Positions 7,004-15,842 of a stretch of DNA of 51,672 bases are shown here, one piece after another. The stretch is from VAUL01 sp964603155. GTDB taxonomy: Bacteria; Desulfobacterota; Desulfuromonadia; Desulfuromonadales; BM103. The position numbers and the translations under genes are program-made. Where the stretch lies: positions 1 to 51,672 of the forward strand of contig CAZRTZ010000011.1 in assembly GCA_964603155.1 (NCBI GenBank), written 5' to 3'. Below the pieces are notes generated by a model, which was given only the letters and a program-made list of their open reading frames with translations, was not told where the DNA came from and searched no databases. Each line of letters begins with the position of its first letter. The first letter of the stretch is position 1.

Positions 7004-8031
7004 TGCGTTACAGCCAGTCCGAGAAGATGGAGATCATCCGCTTGGTCGAGGAATCCGACCTGCCGGTCAAGCGGACCCTGGATGAACTGGACATCCCGAA
7101 GAGCACGTTCTATCGCTGGTATCGGCAATACGAAGAGGACGGCTACGATGGGCTGGCCAGCCGGCCGCCCAACGCCAATCGCTTCTGGAACCGGATCCCG
7201 GAGCAGGAGAAGAAAAAGGTCGTTGAGGTCGCCCTGGACTACCCTGACTTGAGCCCGCGCGAGTTAGCTTGGAAGATGACCGACAGCGAGGGGACGTTCA
7301 CCAGCGAGTCCAGCGTCTATCGCATCCTGAAGAGCTACGACCTGGTGACCAGCCCGGCCTATATCGTGCTGGCGGCGACCGATGAGTTCCAGCACAAGAC
7401 CAAGCGGGTCCATGAACTCTGGCAAACGGACTTCACCTATCTGAAAGTGACCGGTTGGGGCTGGTACTACCTCTCAACCGTGCTGGACGATTACAGCCGC
7501 TACATCGTCTCCTGGAAGCTGTTCACCAGCATGTCGTCAGAGGATGTCAAAGAAACCCTGGATCTGGCCATCGAGGCCAGCGGTGTCGATACGCCCAAGG
7601 TTCGCCACCGTCCCCGGCTACTGTCGGATAACGGCGCCTGCTACCTTGCCAGGGATTTGCAGGAATACCTGTCCGACCGAGGGATGAGCCACACCCGCGG
7701 CAAGCCCTATCATCCGATGACCCAAGGGAAGATCGAGCGCTACCACCGGACCATGAAAAACGTCATCAAGCTCCAGCACTACTATCTGCCGGGGGCGTTG
7801 GAAGAAGAGATCCGCGCGTTCGTCGATTATTACAACCACCAGCGCGTCCACGAGTCACTGAATAATCTGACCCCGGCGGATGTCTATCACGGAAGGGCGA
7901 GAGAGATACAGTCGCTGCGGAATGCCCTCAAGGAGCAAACCCTGCATCGCAGGAGGAGGGAAAACCTTGGACTTCCGCCCCAGAAAAGGGCAATGCTCAA
8001 ACCGCAACTGCTTCGGGAAAGTGTCTCTTAG
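7003..8031 (+). CDS. IS3-family transposase OrfB (DDE integrase core)
   Basis: The 342-residue protein has an N-terminal helix-turn-helix (ESDLPVKRTLDELDIPKSTF) and an rve/DDE integrase core: first Asp in LWQTDFTYLK, second in LLSDNGACY, and Glu in TQGKIERYHR. It catalyses strand cutting and joining. The ATG at 7003 shares one base with the OrfA stop; GTG at 7000 is also possible. The frame is intact and its stop codon lies inside the right inverted repeat, so the element may still be active. Confidence 0.9.
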   Translation: MRYSQSEKMEIIRLVEESDLPVKRTLDELDIPKSTFYRWYRQYEEDGYDGLASRPPNANRFWNRIPEQEKKKVVEVALDYPDLSPRELAWKMTDSEGTFTSESSVYRILKSYDLVTSPAYIVLAATDEFQHKTKRVHELWQTDFTYLKVTGWGWYYLSTVLDDYSRYIVSWKLFTSMSSEDVKETLDLAIEASGVDTPKVRHRPRLLSDNGACYLARDLQEYLSDRGMSHTRGKPYHPMTQGKIERYHRTMKNVIKLQHYYLPGALEEEIRAFVDYYNHQRVHESLNNLTPADVYHGRAREIQSLRNALKEQTLHRRRRENLGLPPQKRAMLKPQLLRESVS

Positions 8032-8040
8032 CTTTGAAGC

Positions 8041-8334
8041 TCATGTGTCCCAAAGGGTCTGACGACGTACAGAGCCTGTTGATCTTCTGTTCGCACCAAG
8101 GAACGATCTCTTGCCCATGGGGTTGTCCGCCACTCTGGTGGAAGCGGATGATACCTGGTTCAGACAGGTTCACCTGATTCACGGATTACGCAAGGACCGG
8201 TCAAGCTTCCAGGCAGAAATGGTCATTACGGTTGTCGACACCGATTTTATACGGCAACGCTAAGACAAAGGATCTCCGATGCGAAATGATTCGTGCAAGA
8301 GCAGATTCAATCTCGTTAGGGGGCTTTTCTAGCT
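8041..8334. other. Intergenic stretch with no gene seen
   Basis: Between the IS and the next gene no frame gives a credible protein or a start signal. It is probably decayed sequence from the region hit by the insertions. Confidence 0.5.
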
Positions 8335-9363
8335 GTGTCCAGACGCTGGCAATGCTCAGTCTGTGGCTATGTCCATGACGGCGAAGAACCACCGGAATTT
8401 TGTCCTGTTTGTGGCGCAGAGCGTACGAAATTCGTTCTGCTTGAGGAGGAGGGCAAAGCGAAAAATTTCAGTCTGCTGTCAACCTTCAAGGTTCACCCGG
8501 TTGCCGCGCATTTCCCCGGAGGGCTGCTGCCAACCGCAGCATTCTTTTGGGGACTTTTCGCCATTCTCGGCAGACCCGAATTTGAAGCCACCGCATTCTG
8601 GCTGGTCGTTATCGCAACACTGGTTGTTCCCGTGTCTATCGCCTCGGGCCTTTATGATTGGAAGCACCACCACTCAGCTCGAAGGGCGGCCATTTTCTAT
8701 AAAAAGATCGGTTTGGGGATCACACTGCTGAGTCTTGGTATCGTTGGAATAACCTTGCGCTGGGGACACTCCGCCTTAGTCATGGATGGCGGTTGGAGGT
8801 TTTGGTTATACCTTCTCACTGTTCTCGGGATGCTGGCTTGTGTGATCCTGCTTGGTCACTATGGGGCAATTCTCGTTACTCAAGGGGTTGAGAAAGCATT
8901 TGGCCCCAGAAAAAACCCGCCAACCCCGACTCAATTAGACGATTGGTACAGATCTATTGTCATCCGATCCCCGGATGCAGTTCTTGCGGCGGATCAGACA
9001 GGGGTGATCCGGCTCTGGAATCAAGGAGCAGAAAGAATTTTCGGTATCTCTGCCGGCAAGGCCATCGGCCAGTCGCTTGATCTGATCATCCCTGAAAATC
9101 TGCGACAGCGTCACTGGGAAGGCTGGGGCAAGGTGATGCGCACCGGCGAAAGCCGCTACGGCGCAGATGAATACCTTAGGGTCCCCGCCATCCGTGCAGA
9201 TGGGTCCAGATTTTCCGCTGAATTTTCTATCGTCATGCTTAAGGACAAATCGGGGGCGGTGACCGGTGTTGCCGCATTATTGCGTGACGTGACCGAGCAG
9301 TGGGAACGGGAAAAAAACTTAAAGGCACAGTTGGAACTCTACAGGAACAAAGAGAGCGGATGA
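8335..9363 (+). CDS. Rubredoxin-like / DUF2231-type membrane / PAS fusion protein
   Basis: The 342-residue protein joins three parts. Residues 5-35 form a rubredoxin-like iron site (CSVCGYVHDG then FCPVCGA). Residues 50-190 hold four hydrophobic segments with conserved His (KVHPVAAHFPGGLLP, DWKHHHSA, GHYG), resembling the DUF2231 membrane domain. Residues 205-325 are a PAS domain (IVIRSPDAVLAADQTG to LLRDVTEQ) followed by a short helix. There is no kinase or cyclase domain, so the output partner is unknown; a redox or gas sensor is an inference. The start is GTG with AGGGGG upstream at a rather long spacing. Confidence 0.65.
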   Translation: MSRRWQCSVCGYVHDGEEPPEFCPVCGAERTKFVLLEEEGKAKNFSLLSTFKVHPVAAHFPGGLLPTAAFFWGLFAILGRPEFEATAFWLVVIATLVVPVSIASGLYDWKHHHSARRAAIFYKKIGLGITLLSLGIVGITLRWGHSALVMDGGWRFWLYLLTVLGMLACVILLGHYGAILVTQGVEKAFGPRKNPPTPTQLDDWYRSIVIRSPDAVLAADQTGVIRLWNQGAERIFGISAGKAIGQSLDLIIPENLRQRHWEGWGKVMRTGESRYGADEYLRVPAIRADGSRFSAEFSIVMLKDKSGAVTGVAALLRDVTEQWEREKNLKAQLELYRNKESG

Positions 9364-9446
9364 TCTCCAGTTGACAGTCGAGAAAGAGATTCTGAAAGAA
9401 ATTACGAGTTCTCAGGAAGAACCGCAGTCTAACTGAACACAGATAA

Positions 9447-9474
9447 ATACGACCGGCCGCGAGGCCGGTCGTAT
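9447..9474 (+). terminator. Strong hairpin after the rubredoxin-PAS gene
   Basis: A perfect 12-bp stem (ATACGACCGGCC with GGCCGGTCGTAT) is closed by a GCGA tetraloop, 83 bases past the stop codon. Between it and 9636 only a TTGACA (9596-9601) stands out. Confidence 0.7.
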
Positions 9475-9636
9475 TACGTCTAAGAAATCGCTTCTAATTG
9501 CTGTCTCTTGGGTTACCTTGGGACTTTCAAATCGAATTCTCTGCTGTTGGCAGTTTCCTGCGGTTTTCGGAAACGGTTTGGCCGAGCGTCCCGCATTGAC
9601 AGTGGCATGGCATGTAGGATGATGTATAGAAACGTT

Positions 9637-9647
9637 GGGGGGGGGGG
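9637..9647 (+). repeat. G11 homopolymer tract joined to the ribosome-binding site
   Basis: Eleven G in a row run directly into AGGACAAAATG, so the tract overlaps the Shine-Dalgarno of the META-domain gene. Such tracts change length easily by slippage and could alter expression; they are also prone to sequencing error. Confidence 0.7.
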
Positions 9648-9655
9648 AGGACAAA

Positions 9656-10750
9656 ATGACCGGAAACATTCGCCTCACGGGCAGGGGACTGATTTTTGCC
9701 ATCGCACTGTTGCTATGGGGGGGCGTCTCCGCCTCCCTTGCAACCGCTGAATCGACCGATCGCCAGGCCCCGCCGATCCTTGCCGGAACGGCCTGGCGCC
9801 TGATCGAGTTCCAGTCGATGGACGATGCCACCGGCACCGTCCGTCCGGAGCCCTCCGCACTCTACACCATGCGCCTGCACGGCGACGGCACTGTCAACCT
9901 GCGGCTCAACTGCAACCTGGCCAACGGCTCCTGGACGGCGGTGCCGTCCAGCGAGGGGAGCAATGGCAACTTCGAATTCGGGCCGCTGGCCATGACCCGC
10001 GCCCTGTGCCCGCCGCCGAGCATGGACGAGAGCTTCGCCGCGCAGGCTCAGTACATCCGCTCCTACCTGCTGAAAGACGGGCGGCTTTACCTGAGCCTGA
10101 TGGCCGATGGCGGCATCTACGCCTGGGAACCGCTCAAGGAGGATACCGCCGCCACGCTCGTGCCGGCCGCTCCGGAAGCCGGCGGCCCGCGCAACTGGGA
10201 GGTCAGCGGCGTCTCCGGCGCCCTGAACCTGCGTGAGCAACCGTCCGCCACCGCGCCAATCCTGGCGCGCTACCGCCCCGGGACGATTCTCGACAACCTG
10301 GGCTGCCGGCAGGTGCAGGGCAAGTTCTGGTGCGATGTCCAGCAGCTGGGCGGCGGCCCGCGCGGTTACGTGGCCGCCGAGTTCCTCAAGCCCGCCGTCT
10401 CGCCGGACGGCAGCGCCGCTATGGGCCCCGACGACTCGGCCCTGCGCGCCGGGCAGGGGCAGTTCGATGCCAACGGGTCGCTCCCCTGCGCCCAGTATTC
10501 GGGGCAACCGCTGGGCCAATGTGAATTCGGCGTGGCCCGGGCCGGCGGCGGCTATTCTACGGTGGTCGTCAAGCGTCCGGACGGCCGCCAGCGGGTCATC
10601 TTCTTCCGCATGGGCCGGCCGCTTGGCGCCGACACCAGTCAGGCCGACGGCTACCCGGAGTTTCGCGCCACCAAAGAGGGGGACCTGAACCTGATTCGCA
10701 TCGGCACCGAACGCTATGAGATTCCGGATGCTGTCGTTCTGGGGGGCTAA
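9656..10750 (+). CDS. Secreted META (HslJ-like) and bacterial SH3 domain protein
   Basis: The 364-residue protein has a signal peptide (about residues 1-30, hydrophobic IFAIALLLWGG), then a META domain at about 38-155 (LAGTAWRLIEFQSMD, LRLNCNLANGSW, MTRALCPPPSMDE). An SH3b domain follows at about 180-245 (ALNLREQPSATAPILARYRPG, GYVAAEFLKP), then a C-terminal domain of about 100 residues that I do not recognise. It should act in the periplasm; META proteins are linked to stress tolerance but have no assigned reaction. The ATG at 9656 follows GGAGG. Confidence 0.75.
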   Translation: MTGNIRLTGRGLIFAIALLLWGGVSASLATAESTDRQAPPILAGTAWRLIEFQSMDDATGTVRPEPSALYTMRLHGDGTVNLRLNCNLANGSWTAVPSSEGSNGNFEFGPLAMTRALCPPPSMDESFAAQAQYIRSYLLKDGRLYLSLMADGGIYAWEPLKEDTAATLVPAAPEAGGPRNWEVSGVSGALNLREQPSATAPILARYRPGTILDNLGCRQVQGKFWCDVQQLGGGPRGYVAAEFLKPAVSPDGSAAMGPDDSALRAGQGQFDANGSLPCAQYSGQPLGQCEFGVARAGGGYSTVVVKRPDGRQRVIFFRMGRPLGADTSQADGYPEFRATKEGDLNLIRIGTERYEIPDAVVLGG

Positions 10751-10785
10751 AGCCAGGTGCCAACTCTTCAGCAAGGAGCAGGACA

Positions 10786-12411
10786 TTGAACAAAGCTTTC
10801 CAGGTAGCCCTATCGCTTGTTGTCTGGTTGTTGATTGCTACGACGCAGCCTTTCTCATCGATGGCAGCGATCGACCCACCGCCCGCCCCGGCGGATGTCG
10901 AGATCGCCGCTGCCCCGGTGACAGTCGATGGGCAGATCCTGTTTACGGTACGTGGTGCCTGGACCTACCCGGCGGACCTCCGCGCCAACATCATCCGGGA
11001 GCGGATCGAGACGGCCGCAGCCGATGACGCCCTGGCGACAGCGTCCCTTCATGTGGTGACGACCGGGCCTTATGCCGCGATCATGGCCGGCGACCGGATT
11101 CTCATGGGCGTATCCGAAGACGATGCCCAGTTCGCGGGGAGTACCCGGGATCGTCTGGCCAATGCCCATGCGGAGAAGATGCGCGCCGCGATCGAGAGCT
11201 ATCGCCAGGCCCGCAGCAGTGAGACCATGGCCAAAAACTTCGGCAGAGCGGCAGCGGCCACCCTTGTGTTCGGTCTGGTGCTGCTGCTCCTGGTGCGACT
11301 TTGGCGTTATGTGGATATGCGCATCGGGGAGCGGACGGAACGGCTATCGCGCTCTTTTGAGGAAAGGTCTCTCCGGGAGATGCGCGCCGACCGCATCGGC
11401 GGCTACTTGCGTCTGGGTTGGCGACTGCTCGGCACGGTCTGCTTCCTCGCCCTGTTGGCCACCTTCGCCGGCTACCTGCTGGAACAATTCCCCGCGACCC
11501 GCCCGCTCGGTATTCGCTTCTTCTCCCTGCTCATGGAGCCCCTGCGCACCATGGGGCGGGCGTTCGTCGCCGAAATTCCCGCACTGCTTTTCCTTGCGGT
11601 GCTCTTCCTGCTGGTGCGCTTTGCCTTAAAGGGGCTGCGCCTGCTGAGCGAAGCTGTCGCCCAGAGGACGGTAACCTTTATGGGGTTTGAGCCCGAATGG
11701 GCGCGACCGACCTACAACCTGGCCCGCCTGGTGATCATCTTCTTTGCCCTGGTGGTGTCTTATCCGTACATCCCCGGGTCCGACTCCGATGCCTTCAAGG
11801 GGATCTCCATCTTTTTCGGTGTCATGCTCTCGCTCGGCTCATCTTCCGCAGTCTCCAATATGATAGCGGGCTACATGATCCTTTACCGTCGGGCCTTCAA
11901 AGTCGGCGACCGGATAAAGATCGGCTCAACAACCGGCGACGTTATGGAGATGCACGTGCAGGTGACACGACTCAGGACGCTGAAAAACGAGGAAGTGATC
12001 TTTCCGAACTCACAGCTTCTCAACGCCGAGGTGGTCAACTACAGCTCGCTTGCTGCAAGAGATGGCCTGATCCTCTACACGACGGTCGGCATCGGCTACG
12101 AGGTGCCATGGCGGCAGGTGGAGGCGATGTTGCTGGAGGCGGCTGGGCGCACCGGGGGGTTGCTGCAAAATCCGCCGCCGTTTGTGCTTCAGAAGAATCT
12201 GGCCGATTTCGCCGTCAATTACGAGCTGAATGTCTACTGCGTCGACGCCAAGGCGATGAGCAGACTCTACAGTCAACTGCATCGCAATATTCAGGATGTT
12301 TTCAACGAATACGGCGTGCAGATCATGACGCCGTCGTACATGGCCGATCCGGAGATACCTAAGATCGTGCCGCGTGACCAGTGGTATGCGTCACCGGCCG
12401 CCGCTCCCTAG
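10786..12411 (+). CDS. Mechanosensitive ion channel, MscS family
   Basis: The 541-residue protein has a signal peptide, a periplasmic domain (about 30-140), several membrane helices, and the MscS core: the pore helix region SLGSSSAVSNMIAGYMILYR, then the beta domain FKVGDRIKIGSTTGDVMEM with VIFPNSQLLNAEVVNYS, and a cytoplasmic C-terminal domain. It is expected to open on membrane tension to release solutes. Translation starts at a TTG seven bases after AAGGAG; no ATG fits. It lies 35 bases after the META-domain gene and may be co-transcribed with it. Confidence 0.85.
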   Translation: MNKAFQVALSLVVWLLIATTQPFSSMAAIDPPPAPADVEIAAAPVTVDGQILFTVRGAWTYPADLRANIIRERIETAAADDALATASLHVVTTGPYAAIMAGDRILMGVSEDDAQFAGSTRDRLANAHAEKMRAAIESYRQARSSETMAKNFGRAAAATLVFGLVLLLLVRLWRYVDMRIGERTERLSRSFEERSLREMRADRIGGYLRLGWRLLGTVCFLALLATFAGYLLEQFPATRPLGIRFFSLLMEPLRTMGRAFVAEIPALLFLAVLFLLVRFALKGLRLLSEAVAQRTVTFMGFEPEWARPTYNLARLVIIFFALVVSYPYIPGSDSDAFKGISIFFGVMLSLGSSSAVSNMIAGYMILYRRAFKVGDRIKIGSTTGDVMEMHVQVTRLRTLKNEEVIFPNSQLLNAEVVNYSSLAARDGLILYTTVGIGYEVPWRQVEAMLLEAAGRTGGLLQNPPPFVLQKNLADFAVNYELNVYCVDAKAMSRLYSQLHRNIQDVFNEYGVQIMTPSYMADPEIPKIVPRDQWYASPAAAP

Positions 12412-12431
12412 GCAGTTGCCGCGCATGTCCC

Positions 12432-12455
12432 GGCATTCGCGTTGAGCGGAATGCC
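12432..12455 (+). terminator. Weak hairpin after the MscS gene
   Basis: A 7-bp stem (GGCATTC with GAATGCC) with a ten-base loop lies 20 bases past the stop. There is no T tract, so its effect is doubtful. Confidence 0.3.
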
Positions 12456-12553
12456 TGGATAGCGTCCGCAAGGTGAATCCCCGCACAATCTGCCGCCTGG
12501 GATTTCCGCCGGTTGTTGGATACGAGTAACCACTATGGAAAGGAACCAGAACG

Positions 12554-12910
12554 ATGCGTTTTTTGCTTCAGTGGGTGGTCAGCGGCGTGGCCATCATCAT
12601 CGCGGCCTACCTGCTGCCGGGAGTGGCGGTTGAGGGGTTCTTTGCGGCGCTGGTCACCGCCCTTGTCCTTGGCCTGATCAACGCCATCCTCAGGCCAATC
12701 CTGATTCTGTTGACCCTGCCGCTCAACATCCTGACCCTTGGGCTCTTCACTCTGGTCATCAACGCCCTGCTCATCATGCTGGCTGCCACCATCATCCCCG
12801 GCTTCGCGGTGGCAGGATTCTGGTGGGCGCTGCTGTTCGGCGTTGTGCTCGCCGTCGTCAACTTCGCCCTGAGTCCGCTGTTGAAAGCGGAGTCAGCAGC
12901 ACACTCCTGA
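12554..12910 (+). CDS. Small four-helix membrane protein (phage holin family IV / YvlD-like)
   Basis: The 118-residue protein is almost entirely hydrophobic with four membrane segments. Motifs such as LINAILRPILILLTLPLNIL and TLGLFTLVINALLI are typical of the YvlD / mycobacterial-phage-holin-IV family found in many bacterial chromosomes. Despite the family name it is usually not a phage gene; its role is unknown, with envelope-stress links in some bacteria. AAGGA precedes the ATG. The flavodoxin-fold gene follows after 11 bases. Confidence 0.75.
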   Translation: MRFLLQWVVSGVAIIIAAYLLPGVAVEGFFAALVTALVLGLINAILRPILILLTLPLNILTLGLFTLVINALLIMLAATIIPGFAVAGFWWALLFGVVLAVVNFALSPLLKAESAAHS

Positions 12911-12921
12911 GGAGGATCATC

Positions 12922-13572
12922 GTGAAAGTCTACGCCATCAACGGCAGCCCGAGAAAATCCTGGAACACCGCGAAACTGCTCGAGGAAGTCTTGAGGGGCG
13001 CGGCAGCGCAGGGCGCCGCAACCGAGCTGATCCATCTCTACGACATCGACTTCCGGGGGTGTACCAGCTGTTTCGCCTGCAAGCTCAAGGGCGGCAGGAG
13101 CTATGGCAAGTGTGCGATGAACGATGGGCTGACCCCGGTCCTGGAGAAGCTCGCCGGGGCGGATGCCTTCGTGCTCGGTTCGCCGATCTACTTCGGCACG
13201 GTGACCGGCGAACTGCGTTCGCTCATGGAGCGGCTGCTCTTCCAGTATTTCGTCTACGCGCGCCCGCCGCAGTCGCTGTTCGGCCGGAAGATCAGGACGG
13301 CGCTTGTTTACACCATGAACGTTTCGGAGCAGATCGCCACGGACTACCATTACCCCGTGCACTTCGGCATGAACCAGAACTACATCGGGCGGATCTTCGG
13401 CCACGCGGAGACGCTCTGCGCCTACGAGACCCTCCAGTTCGAGGACTATGGGAAAGTGGTCTTCGACTACTTTGACCCGGTCGCTCGGCGGGCGAGTTAC
13501 GAAAAAAGCTTCCCGGAGGATTGCCGCAAGGCGTTCGCACTGGGGGGGCGGCTGGTCGGCGAAGGAGTTTAG
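12922..13572 (+). CDS. NAD(P)H-dependent FMN reductase, flavodoxin-fold
   Basis: The 216-residue protein has the flavodoxin-like FMN site: the phosphate loop INGSPRKSWNTAKL near the start and GSPIYFGTVTGELRSLMER in the middle. A Cys cluster (GCTSCFACK and later GKC) resembles iron-sulfur flavoproteins. It probably moves electrons from NAD(P)H to a quinone, metal or protein acceptor; the acceptor is unknown. The start is GTG with GGAGG upstream, which places it directly behind the small membrane protein gene. Confidence 0.75.
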   Translation: MKVYAINGSPRKSWNTAKLLEEVLRGAAAQGAATELIHLYDIDFRGCTSCFACKLKGGRSYGKCAMNDGLTPVLEKLAGADAFVLGSPIYFGTVTGELRSLMERLLFQYFVYARPPQSLFGRKIRTALVYTMNVSEQIATDYHYPVHFGMNQNYIGRIFGHAETLCAYETLQFEDYGKVVFDYFDPVARRASYEKSFPEDCRKAFALGGRLVGEGV

Positions 13573-13609
13573 CCCTGAACGGAAACCGGGGATGCTTTGC
13601 CGGTTATCG

Positions 13610-15679
13610 TTAACCGGAAGAAGGTGGAACGAAGTATTTCGCGAGGGTTGAAGCCAGGTTGGCGGAGGGGATCTTCTCGATTTCGAATCCGCTCAGTTTC
13701 AGGTAGTTCTTCGCCGCACCGACCAGCTCCTTCAGGGCGGCCTCGTTGCGTGGCGGCGTCCCGGGGAGGCAAACCAGGACGTGCTTGTCCTGCTTCAGTT
13801 CGAAGAGCAGGAAAATCTTCTTCATTTTCCCCGCCTTGATGATCACCACGAACGCTGCGCAATACTGCGAAGGGTATCCTTCCAGGGCAAGCTGGACATT
13901 GAATACGGATTCCCACGCCTCCAGGATCTGCTCCGCCGAGTGGCAGGGCAGACCGGCCAGGTCCCAGTCGGGATGGAAGAGGGCTCCGGGTTTGGGCGCC
14001 GGCCGGATTTCGTGGGGGAGCGGCTTGCGATTTGCCGGGGAGGCCGCGTCGGCCTTGACCGGTTGCGGGGGCGGTGGCGCCATCTGTTGAACCGGCTCAA
14101 GGGAAGGCTGGCGGGCAGGCAGCGGTGCCGGCCGGTCACTGGCCAGCAGTCGCCCCTCCAGTTCGATGGTCTTCTTCATGGCCAAATTGAGAGCATTCAG
14201 AAGAGAGTTGACTTCCTGACGCTCCCTTTCGAGCTGCTCCTCCAGTTCCCGCACCTGATCGCGCAGCCGCGCTTCACCCTGCGAATCGCGAGGCGTCAGG
14301 TCGGCGCCACGCCGGTCGTCGTCACTTGCCTGCAAGGAGGTTACGGTCTGTTGCAGATCGCTGATCGTGGACTGGGCCTGCTGAAGCGCCTTTTCGGCTT
14401 TTGCTCTGGCGGTCTTTTCCGCGTGCGCCGCATTCCTGGCTTTTCCCAGGGCAGCTTCCAGGTGGCGGCGCTCCCCGGAAAGATCGGCAGCCTTCTCGCC
14501 AGCCTCAAGATCGGCGCGCTTTTGGAGCGAGTCGGCGAGGGCGGCTTCCAGCTCACCGATGCGGCTGTTGGCACACTCTGCCGATTTCGCCAGTCGGGCA
14601 TGGGCCGCCTTGATCTCATCCCGTTCAGCGGCCGCTGACTTCAGGGCCTGCTCAAGCGTGCGAGCGCACTCTTTTAACCTGTCAATTTCCTTGGCGGCGG
14701 CCTGCTTTTCCTGCTCAGCCTGTTTCTCGGCGCTGCCCAGGGTTTTTTCAGCCGCCGTGATGCGCGAAGTCGAGCTGTTCAACTCGCTGCGCAAACGCTG
14801 CGCCTCCTCCTGCAAGCGGGTGCTTGCCGCCACCAGCTCCTTTTCCTTCGCCAGGGCCGACTTCAGAGCGGCTTCTGCCTCGAAGAACTTTTTCTCTTCT
14901 TTGCCGAGTTTCCTTTCGAGTTGCGTGACTTTCTTCTGAAGGGCTGACGTCCTGGTCTCGGCGACGACAAGCTCGGCTTCCAGGTGCTGGAGTCTGTTCT
15001 CCACCGCGACCCTGATCGTGTCGGCCTGCTCGCGCTGGAGGCGCTCTTCTTCCGCCAGAGTCAGGGCCTGTTGCAGTTGGCTGCTCAGGGTTGCGACTTT
15101 CTGGGTCAGGTCGCGGATGTCCCGTGAAGCGTTGTCAGGTGCCGGCATGCGGCTTTCCAGTGCGGTGCGAAGCAGGACGGACTGGTTGTCCAGGTGACGT
15201 TCGGCGTTCAACTTGAGAGCTGCGCGCTTCACCTCCGCGCTTTCCGCAGGGCCCTTTTTTATGGTCGCGTTAAGTTCAGCAAGGGTGGCTTCCTTCTCCG
15301 CATGCTGGCGCGCCGCCTCGGCGGGAGACAACAGGCCGCCGACGTCCTTGAGGATGACCTGGCGCAGGGCGGGGTTGAGGTTGAGATTGACCGGTTCGAG
15401 TTGGAATCCGAGGCTTTGCACGAAGTGCAGGAGCGCTTCGGTCGTCGCTGAAGCAGCAGACGGTGCCACGCCGTAGATGAAGGCTCTTTTGACCTGCCGG
15501 CAGTAGAAGGCTACGTGGAAAACCTTTGCATCAGCAGTTTTATGACGGCAGAGCACAGCCCGCAGTTGCAGGTCGGTGACACCGGCGATTTGCCAGGTGA
15601 CGCTTGCGCGGGATTGGTAAAGCTCCTCAATCAGGGAATCCTCAATTTCGAGGAACCCTTCTTTCTCAAAAACCAGCAT
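13610..15679 (-). CDS. Large coiled-coil protein with globular ends
   Basis: The 689-residue protein has a globular N-terminal domain of about 150 residues (LVFEKEGFLEIEDSLIEELY), a coiled coil of about 380 residues rich in Ala, Glu, Lys, Leu and Gln, a Pro-rich linker (PLPARQPSLEPVQQMAPPPP), and a C-terminal domain of about 110 residues (LVGAAKNYLKLSGFEIEKIP). There is no signal peptide or membrane segment, so it is probably cytoplasmic and elongated. Family and function are not recognised. The ATG at 15679 was preferred over one eight codons upstream because a G-rich stretch precedes it; the choice is uncertain. Confidence 0.65.
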   Translation of the reverse strand: MLVFEKEGFLEIEDSLIEELYQSRASVTWQIAGVTDLQLRAVLCRHKTADAKVFHVAFYCRQVKRAFIYGVAPSAASATTEALLHFVQSLGFQLEPVNLNLNPALRQVILKDVGGLLSPAEAARQHAEKEATLAELNATIKKGPAESAEVKRAALKLNAERHLDNQSVLLRTALESRMPAPDNASRDIRDLTQKVATLSSQLQQALTLAEEERLQREQADTIRVAVENRLQHLEAELVVAETRTSALQKKVTQLERKLGKEEKKFFEAEAALKSALAKEKELVAASTRLQEEAQRLRSELNSSTSRITAAEKTLGSAEKQAEQEKQAAAKEIDRLKECARTLEQALKSAAAERDEIKAAHARLAKSAECANSRIGELEAALADSLQKRADLEAGEKAADLSGERRHLEAALGKARNAAHAEKTARAKAEKALQQAQSTISDLQQTVTSLQASDDDRRGADLTPRDSQGEARLRDQVRELEEQLERERQEVNSLLNALNLAMKKTIELEGRLLASDRPAPLPARQPSLEPVQQMAPPPPQPVKADAASPANRKPLPHEIRPAPKPGALFHPDWDLAGLPCHSAEQILEAWESVFNVQLALEGYPSQYCAAFVVIIKAGKMKKIFLLFELKQDKHVLVCLPGTPPRNEAALKELVGAAKNYLKLSGFEIEKIPSANLASTLAKYFVPPSSG

Positions 15680-15842
15680 TGGCAACCCCCCGGTTCGCAG
15701 CAATGCGTAAAATTAATGCAAAGGAAAAGCCGTTTAGCAATACAGCTTGGCGTTGAGACAACAAGTCAAAAACTTTGTTTCTCCGGCTTGGGATGACGGT
15801 GCCTGAATCTGCCGGGAGTTGCGCTCCCCGCGCCCTCGTGGT

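Larger units (their letters stand above)
6597..8037 (+). mobile_element. Complete IS3-family insertion sequence (1441 bp)
   Basis: Two transposase frames are enclosed by imperfect inverted repeats: the left end TAAAAGTTAAGAGACACT and the inverted right end TCAAAGCTAAGAGACACT agree at 16 of 18 bases. AGC is present directly outside both ends (6594-6596 and 8038-8040), a 3-bp target duplication as expected for IS3. The exact ends are inferred from the repeats plus the duplication. The ends differ from those of the element at 1-64, so it is a separate IS inserted in or next to the fragment at 6491. Confidence 0.8.

Noticed and set aside
8045..8182. Short plus-strand peptide after the IS
   Set aside because: It begins at the IS target duplication, has no ribosome-binding site and has an odd composition rich in Cys and Trp; most likely chance.
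9713..10786. Minus-strand frame of 357 codons opposite the META-domain gene
   Set aside because: The plus-strand protein has a signal peptide, a META and an SH3 domain; the minus frame has only a biased shadow composition.
12554..12910. Phage holin gene as a sign of a prophage
   Set aside because: This family (YvlD / holin IV) is common in chromosomes, and no other phage gene is near.
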